The position numbers and the translations under genes were made by a program. A stretch of 64,000 bases of DNA, taken from Saprospiraceae bacterium (GTDB lineage Bacteria; Bacteroidota; Bacteroidia; Chitinophagales; Saprospiraceae). This document shows positions 59,341-64,000 of this stretch, in pieces. The stretch's first letter is position 1; every line of letters starts with the position of its first letter. The notes under the pieces were generated by a model. That model had not been told where the DNA came from. It worked only from the letters and a program-made list of their open reading frames with translations, and ran no database searches. The stretch spans positions 62,001-126,000 of the forward strand of contig JAHDGU010000004.1 of NCBI GenBank assembly GCA_020627535.1. Reading direction: 5' to 3'.

Positions 59341-61623
59341 ATGAGGAAGATGCAGAAATTATTGGCAGTTGTACTTTGCTGTCTCGTAGGTTTGGGGGCT
59401 TTCGCCCAAAATGGTATTATCAGAGGAAATGTATACGACCAGGATAGTGGAGAGCCCATCCTCTTTGGCAACGTATTTCTGACTGGAACAAATCTGGGAG
59501 CTACGACAGATGATCAAGGCTTCTACACGATCACCAATGTGCCAGCAGGTGATTACACTCTGGTAGCCACCTATGTAGGATATGACAGCACCAGTGAAGC
59601 GATCAGCCTCAATAGCGGTCAGATCCTCCTGAAGAATCTCTTCATGTCTACCAGCGGGATTCAACTGGGAACAGTCGATATCTCTGCTGAAAAACAAAAG
59701 GCAAAGACAGAAGTCCAGATCTCGACAGTCACTGTGACGCCTAGACAAATCAAGTCCCTGCCCTCTGCTGGTGGTGAGCCGGATATCGCACAGTATCTGC
59801 CAGTACTTCCTGGAGTCATTTTCACCGGAGATCAGGGTGGCCAGCTCTACATCAGAGGTGGGTCACCTGTACAGAATAAAATCTTGCTGGACGGGATGAC
59901 CATCATTCAGCCCTTTCATAGCATCGGATTTTTCTCAGTCTTTGAGACTGAGACGATCCGTACTGTAGATGTCCTCACAGGTGGCTTCAATGCCGAGCAT
60001 GGCGGAAGGATTTCTGCCGTAGTCGATATCAAGACACGAGAAGGAAACAAGAAGCGTCTTGGCGGACTGCTCAGTGCGAGTCCATTCCAGGCCAAAGCTC
60101 TGATCGAAGGTCCGATCGTACCCCTCAAGGAAGACGGCTCTAGTATCAGCTTCCTTGTCACGGCAAAACAGTCTCTGATCGAGCGTACTTCCAAGACATT
60201 ATATGACTATGCTTCAGATAATGAGGACGGGATTCCATTCGGCTTCAGAGACCTGTATGGTAAGATCAGCCTAGTCTCTGACAACGGTAGTAAGCTCAAT
60301 GTATTTGGCTTCAACTTCACCGATGACGTCCTCTTCAATGGAGTGGCCGATCTCAACTGGAACAGTGTGGGTGGTGGACTCAACTTCAATGTCATCCCTA
60401 GTGGGAGTAATCTGGTGATCGATGGGATTGTCTCTTTTTCCAACTATGAGCTAGAGCTCAAAGAGGCAGATGATGCACCGAGAACAAGTGGCATCAGCGG
60501 ATTTAACATCGGATTGAATTTCACAAACTACGGTACTGATAGCGAATTTAAGTATGGCCTTCAGCTCGAGGGATTCCGTACTGATTTCCGCTTTCGCAAC
60601 TTCCTCGGGAACACCATCGAGCAATTTCAAAATACTACAGAGATCTCTACCTATGGTAAGTATCGCAGGAAGCTCAATAATCTCATCATCGAGCCTAGCT
60701 TACGAGTGCAGTACTATGCCTCTCTGTCAGAGTTTTCTGTCGAGCCTAGGCTTGGCATCAAATACAATATTGCACCACGAGTACGATTTAAGCTCGGTGC
60801 AGGCTACTACAGCCAGAATCTCATCAGTACTACGAGTGATCTGGATGTGGTCAACCTCTTTCAAGGATTCCTGAGTGGGCCTGAGTCTTCATTGACAGAC
60901 CCAGAGACTGGAGAGCGTAGTACTACGAGATTGCAGAAGTCTCGACACGCAGTGGCAGGCTTTGAGATAGATCTCACGCCAAGTCTGACGCTCAATGTAG
61001 AGCCTTACTATAAGGAATTTACCCAGTTGATAGCGCTGAATCGAAACAAGCTTAGTGGAGCGGAACCTGATTTTCAAGCAGAGACTGGTGATGCTTACGG
61101 ACTTGATTTTTTGCTCAAGTATGACAAGGCGCCATACTTCTTCTGGGCGACTTACTCTCTCGGTAAGGTAACGAGATTTGATGGTGAGCAGACCTACCCT
61201 ACAGTCTTTGATCGCAGGCACAATGTCAACTTGCTCGCTTCGGTGCAGTTTGGATCAGATCGCTCCTGGGAGGCTGGGGCACGATGGAATATGGGATCAG
61301 GGTTTCCATTTACCCTCACACAGGGATTTTATGGTCGCCTCAATATCTCTGAGGGCTCAGATCTCAACTATGTCCAAGAGAATCCAGGCCTCGGGATCTT
61401 GCTGGATGAAAGAAGGAATGCCGGTCGTCTCCCCTACTATCACCGTCTAGATCTCAGCCTCAAGAAGACCATCACATTCGGTCAAAGAAATAAGCTCATC
61501 GCCACGATAAGTGCGACGAATGCGTACAATCGTGAAAATATCTTCTTCTTCGATAGAGTCAGGCTTGAGCGCGTAGACCAGCTTCCGATCTTACCGAGCG
61601 CGGGCTTGACCTGGGAGTTCTAG
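59341..61623 (+). CDS. TonB-dependent receptor with N-terminal carboxypeptidase-like domain
   Basis: The 760-residue outer-membrane receptor has a signal peptide (MQKLLAVVLCCLVGLGAFAQ), a carboxypeptidase regulatory-like domain (about residues 27-110, IRGNVYDQDSGEPILFGNVF, ATYVGYDST), a plug (about 125-225, LPVLPGVIFTGDQGGQLYIRGG, ILLDGMTIIQPFH) and a 22-strand barrel ending in LPSAGLTWEF. The plug domain resembles receptors that lack a clear TonB box. The substrate is unknown and no SusD partner is present. A short leader with a TACATTTG box precedes it. Confidence 0.92.
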   Translation: MRKMQKLLAVVLCCLVGLGAFAQNGIIRGNVYDQDSGEPILFGNVFLTGTNLGATTDDQGFYTITNVPAGDYTLVATYVGYDSTSEAISLNSGQILLKNLFMSTSGIQLGTVDISAEKQKAKTEVQISTVTVTPRQIKSLPSAGGEPDIAQYLPVLPGVIFTGDQGGQLYIRGGSPVQNKILLDGMTIIQPFHSIGFFSVFETETIRTVDVLTGGFNAEHGGRISAVVDIKTREGNKKRLGGLLSASPFQAKALIEGPIVPLKEDGSSISFLVTAKQSLIERTSKTLYDYASDNEDGIPFGFRDLYGKISLVSDNGSKLNVFGFNFTDDVLFNGVADLNWNSVGGGLNFNVIPSGSNLVIDGIVSFSNYELELKEADDAPRTSGISGFNIGLNFTNYGTDSEFKYGLQLEGFRTDFRFRNFLGNTIEQFQNTTEISTYGKYRRKLNNLIIEPSLRVQYYASLSEFSVEPRLGIKYNIAPRVRFKLGAGYYSQNLISTTSDLDVVNLFQGFLSGPESSLTDPETGERSTTRLQKSRHAVAGFEIDLTPSLTLNVEPYYKEFTQLIALNRNKLSGAEPDFQAETGDAYGLDFLLKYDKAPYFFWATYSLGKVTRFDGEQTYPTVFDRRHNVNLLASVQFGSDRSWEAGARWNMGSGFPFTLTQGFYGRLNISEGSDLNYVQENPGLGILLDERRNAGRLPYYHRLDLSLKKTITFGQRNKLIATISATNAYNRENIFFFDRVRLERVDQLPILPSAGLTWEF
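59396..59411 (-). repeat. GNAA-loop hairpin motif, GGGC-GAAA-GCCC
   Basis: TTTTGGGCGAAAGCCC on the minus strand at the signal peptide end of the TonB receptor (codes for AFAQN). Confidence 0.7.
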
Positions 61624-61779
61624 TCAGGCATTGAGGCTATCCGGATAGAAGTCGGTCTCCATGACAAGGAGAGAGCTAATCCAAAGGTTAAAGTAACACC
61701 TCTGTCGTAATGAAATCTTGATTCTAGAGTTGAGTATACAGTGCTGTAGCTCCGATTTATCCACTTATAAATCTGAGAT

Positions 61780-62463
61780 ATGCAAAAACTCATTACCCTT
61801 AGCTTCTTACTTTTTGGCGTAAGCCTGTGCGTCACGGCGCAAGAAATCACTAGACATATCGCTGTCACTGGAAGTGCAGAGATTATCGTCCCACCTGACG
61901 AACTCGAACTCGAAATCACCTTGACACAGCAGCACTCCAAAGGCAATCACAGCACATTTGAAGAATTGGAGTCCAAGTTTTTTCAAACACTTGCGCGACA
62001 CGGTATCGCCAAGGACGAAGTCTACTTCGGTAATCCACAGTACTACTGGTACTACTGGTGGAGTCATCGCAGATATCACCGCGGACAAAAGTCTTATCGG
62101 CTCCGATTGGATGCAGATACAGACTTCATGGCACTCATGCAAGATCTGGATTTTGAAGGAGTACAAACCGTACGTATCACTGACTCAAGCAACGAAGAGA
62201 TCCAGAAACTGCGGAAGGAAGTGAAGATTGCAGCCGTCAAGGCGGCAAAAGACAAGGCTTCCTATATGCTGGAGGCTGTAGACGAAAAACTGGGAAATCT
62301 CCTCACCATGACCGAAGTCGAAGACAACGGATGGCGATGGCGCAATCAAAATGTCATCAGTAATGTCAGCATGGAATCACGTGGAGGTGACTCAGATATT
62401 GCACAAGTCGCTGAGATCAAACTCCGCTATGAGGTCAAAGCCCAGTTTGCCATCGCAGAATGA
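61780..62463 (+). CDS. SIMPL domain-containing protein (DUF541)
   Basis: The 227-residue periplasmic protein has a signal peptide (MQKLITLSFLLFGVSLCVTAQ) and the SIMPL pattern: HIAVTGSAEIIVPPDELELEI at the start of the domain, and AVKAAKDKASYMLEAVDEKLG (family form ARxKAxxLAxAxGxxLG) in its second half. An aromatic/basic loop YYWYYWWSHRRYHRGQ (about residues 87-102) is unusual. Function of the family is poorly defined. It is nearly adjacent (4 bases) and convergent to the next gene. Confidence 0.88.
   Translation: MQKLITLSFLLFGVSLCVTAQEITRHIAVTGSAEIIVPPDELELEITLTQQHSKGNHSTFEELESKFFQTLARHGIAKDEVYFGNPQYYWYYWWSHRRYHRGQKSYRLRLDADTDFMALMQDLDFEGVQTVRITDSSNEEIQKLRKEVKIAAVKAAKDKASYMLEAVDEKLGNLLTMTEVEDNGWRWRNQNVISNVSMESRGGDSDIAQVAEIKLRYEVKAQFAIAE
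61811..61825 (+). repeat. GNAA-loop hairpin motif, GGC-GTAA-GCC
   Basis: TTTTTGGCGTAAGCC in the signal peptide region of the SIMPL gene (codes for FGVSL), a third reading frame. Confidence 0.7.
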
Positions 62464-62467
62464 CAAG

Positions 62468-63148
62468 TTATTTGCTAAATGCCTTAAGCTCTCGATAGCC
62501 TTGGAGCTTGCCATTTTTATAGCTTTCAGATCTGACGATGCCTACTCCCTTGGCGTACCAGTCGACGGACTGCGTGGATACATTGGCAACCATGACTTTG
62601 GCTCTTGAGCTGTAGCTGATTTTGATACAGTCAAATGTTCCTGCAGCTGTCGTGATCTCTTCAAATGCCTCTACTTTGCGATCCGTGTGCTCGACGGTCG
62701 TCTTCATGGTCATCGGACCAGAAGAGCTAGAAAGTTGCATACTCACGTCTGACAGACGGTCACCGACTTGGGCATCAAAAGGAATGGTAAAGTCATCAGA
62801 GCTGATGTCCATCTCCATGCCAGCCATAGACTGGGCTACCATCGAGCTGTAGAGCTCTGACATACTGACTTTAAATTCACCTTCACTGCAGCTAGCGGTG
62901 AAGCTGGACTCTATCTCTTCCTTTCCGAAGCTCATGGTCATATCATACTCTGCTACGATCTCTGAGCCCTGGTCTGCGAGGCTAGTAAGAGTGTAGCTGG
63001 TAGTACCTTGTTCTTTGCCTTTCTTGTTGTAGTCAACAATGGTCCAGCTTGCTCCTTCTACGAATGGGAAATACGCTTGGCAGTCTTGTGCAGATAATGC
63101 AGTTGCGCTGATGATTAGCGACGCCACGAGTACGAATGTGGTTCTCAT
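62468..63148 (-). CDS. DUF3108-like secreted protein
   Basis: The 226-residue product has a signal peptide (MRTTFVLVASLIISATALSA) followed by CQAYFPFVEGASWTIVDYNK and a beta-rich domain. AGTFDCIKISYSSRAKVMV and TQSVDWYAKGVGIVRSESYK are the usual features of a DUF3108/TapB-like lipocalin-like family in Bacteroidota. The ATG at 63148 is chosen since it starts the signal peptide, rather than an in-frame ATG at 63229. A TAATTTTG box lies 44 bases upstream within the end of the neighbouring gene. Confidence 0.8.
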   Translation of the reverse strand: MRTTFVLVASLIISATALSAQDCQAYFPFVEGASWTIVDYNKKGKEQGTTSYTLTSLADQGSEIVAEYDMTMSFGKEEIESSFTASCSEGEFKVSMSELYSSMVAQSMAGMEMDISSDDFTIPFDAQVGDRLSDVSMQLSSSSGPMTMKTTVEHTDRKVEAFEEITTAAGTFDCIKISYSSRAKVMVANVSTQSVDWYAKGVGIVRSESYKNGKLQGYRELKAFSK

Positions 63149-63192
63149 GAAATTGGGTTTTTTGAGGGTTATGGTTTTATTGAATGTAGGAT

Positions 63193-63200
63193 CAAAATTA
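63193..63200 (-). promoter_or_regulatory. TAnnTTTG -7 box of the DUF3108-like gene
   Basis: TAATTTTG on the minus strand lies 44 bases before the ATG at 63148 and overlaps the stop region of the YdeI-like gene. Confidence 0.4.
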
Positions 63201-63707
63201 GATAGGATCCATGGTTTTGAAGTACTCATTGAGCTCTTTGTAATCTAGGCGTCCTCTTGACTGCTTGAGATAGTCAAGGATACCGACGGCTTTTTTGAGT
63301 CGTGTTGCCTCTGTCTTTGGCTTGGCTACCATGTAGATTAAACTTCTCTGTCGCCCCGGTGTCAAGGCATGGAAGTACTTCTCTCCTTCGATATCTATCA
63401 AGAGTAGCTCGGCAAATTCTTCTGGCATAGCCATTCCATACTCACTCGTATCTGGCTCAAGCTCCACTTCGACCTCATCTCCCATCTCTACACCTAGTTT
63501 CCGACGGGATTCCTTGTTGACCGTAATGAAGTGAGATCCATCCCCTCGAGGCGTCATGGCGTTGTGCTTGCGGATCTGACCATTGAGTGTACAAATGACT
63601 CGCTTGTGATCTTTGGACCTCATGGCGACGACGACATCATCAGGAACAGTCACTCCCGAGTAGGAGATCCCTTCAAAAATAGACTCGAGCTTGGCGCGAA
63701 ACTTCAT
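63198..63707 (-). CDS. DUF1905 and YdeI-type domain protein
   Basis: The 169-residue cytoplasmic protein begins with a DUF1905 domain (about 1-88: FRAKLESIFEG, HFITVNKESRRKLGVEMGDE, VEVELEPDTSEYG) and ends with a YdeI/OmpD-associated-type helical domain (about 95-165: FHALTPGRQRSLIYMVAKPK, EATRLKKAVGILDYL). Its function is unknown. It is divergent from the ThiF-like gene. A TATCTTTG box (63712-63719) lies just before its start. Confidence 0.88.
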   Translation of the reverse strand: MKFRAKLESIFEGISYSGVTVPDDVVVAMRSKDHKRVICTLNGQIRKHNAMTPRGDGSHFITVNKESRRKLGVEMGDEVEVELEPDTSEYGMAMPEEFAELLLIDIEGEKYFHALTPGRQRSLIYMVAKPKTEATRLKKAVGILDYLKQSRGRLDYKELNEYFKTMDPI

Positions 63708-63711
63708 GGAT

Positions 63712-63719
63712 CAAAGATA
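63712..63719 (-). promoter_or_regulatory. TAnnTTTG -7 box of the YdeI-like gene, probable leaderless start
   Basis: TATCTTTG on the minus strand lies four bases before the ATG at 63707, again the spacing that would give a leaderless mRNA. Confidence 0.45.
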
Positions 63720-63753
63720 GAGCACTGAAAAAATGTCTTAATCTTATGCCTAG

Positions 63754-64000
63754 ATGAGTCACAGCAGATATGAGCGGCAAGTAATACTCAGTGCGATAGG
63801 ACAAGAAGGTCAAAGCAGACTGGCATCTAGCGACGTTGCCATCGTCGGATGTGGAGGACTAGGCGCCATCGCAGCAGCATACTTGGCAGGCGCTGGCGTG
63901 GGGACTTTGCTCCTGATCGATGGAGACCACGTGGATCGCAGCAATCTTCACCGCCAAGTGCTCTATGCAGATCGCAATCACGAGCATGGCGTCAAGTCTG
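63754..64000 (+). CDS. ThiF/MoeB-family adenylyltransferase (E1-like), cut by the window end
   Basis: The visible 82 residues start MSHSRYERQVILSAIGQEGQ and contain the Rossmann motif VAIVGCGGLGAIAAAYLAGAG and the following LLLIDGDHVDRSNLHRQVLY, which are the signature of enzymes that adenylate the C-terminus of sulfur carriers ThiS or MoaD. The zinc and Cys regions lie outside, so ThiF cannot be told from MoeB. The ATG at 63754 is the first credible start, since an ATG 9 bases upstream hits a stop at once. Confidence 0.9.
   Translation, partial: MSHSRYERQVILSAIGQEGQSRLASSDVAIVGCGGLGAIAAAYLAGAGVGTLLLIDGDHVDRSNLHRQVLYADRNHEHGVKS

Noticed and set aside
1-64000. tRNA, rRNA or riboswitch genes
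   Set aside because: All intergenic stretches were read for clover-leaf ends and conserved rRNA phrases; none found. Short structured RNAs cannot be excluded by eye.

Overview
The window is a piece of a Bacteroidota chromosome, most likely from the Saprospiria or a nearby lineage. The evidence is a type IX secretion sorting domain, an S46 dipeptidyl-peptidase, a fused LpxC/FabZ, DUF3667 and SIMPL proteins, a TonB receptor with an N-terminal carboxypeptidase-like domain, an alternative complex III (ACIII) operon, and promoters of the Bacteroidota form TAnnTTTG. Shine-Dalgarno sequences are weak or absent, as usual in this phylum. I saw no rRNA, tRNA, CRISPR array, insertion sequence or prophage. 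Both ends cut a gene.

Layout. 1-5347: a partial T9SS-exported protein, an acidic-specific (DPP11-like) S46 peptidase, a lipoprotein and a small membrane protein. 5344-10758: alaS, then divergently an M23 peptidase, a DUF3667 protein and a MerR regulator. 10777-14633 (minus): the lipid A operon lpxD-lpxC/fabZ-lpxA plus an ABC ATPase. 14713-18853: a degenerate HemC-like protein followed by an Nramp-related transporter and pxpABC (5-oxoprolinase), the order known from Bacillus ycsG-ycsF-kipI-kipA. 18919-23046: a TMTC-like membrane TPR protein, recN and a Kbp/YgaU-like BON-LysM protein. 23265-25532: a PiT phosphate transporter with a long helical tail. 25544-28985 (minus): esterase, M17 aminopeptidase and ATP-grasp ligase in one tight operon. 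29325-30860: an outer-membrane barrel with a clear terminator and a zincin-like protein.

30941-47504 (minus) is the centre of the window. It is a 16.5-kb respiratory operon, actA-B-C-D-E-F followed by cytochrome c oxidase subunits II, I, heme O synthase, two subunit III proteins, subunit IV, a Sco-position protein, DUF420 and a small CxxC protein. Electrons would pass from menaquinol through ACIII to an A1-type oxidase. The CuA subunit carries a C-terminal OmpA-like peptidoglycan-binding domain, ActA has an extra monoheme domain, and ActE and subunit III carry His-rich segments.

47628-64000: thyA, a 0.5-kb cluster of degenerate repeats, an RsmF-like methyltransferase, an alanine symporter, folK, a deoxynucleoside kinase, sppA, yceI, a MazEF-type toxin-antitoxin pair, a glycosyltransferase, a histidine phosphatase, a lipoprotein, a TonB receptor, a SIMPL protein, a DUF3108-like protein, a YdeI-like protein and the start of a ThiF/MoeB-type E1 enzyme.

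The least expected signal is not a gene. A short element with the form T3-5, a 3-4 bp stem, a GNAA loop and the complementary stem (commonest TTTTGGCGNAAGCC) occurs at least 17 times on both strands, almost always inside genes and in several reading frames. Its stem changes in a compensated way while the loop stays fixed. It is nearly absent from the respiratory operon.
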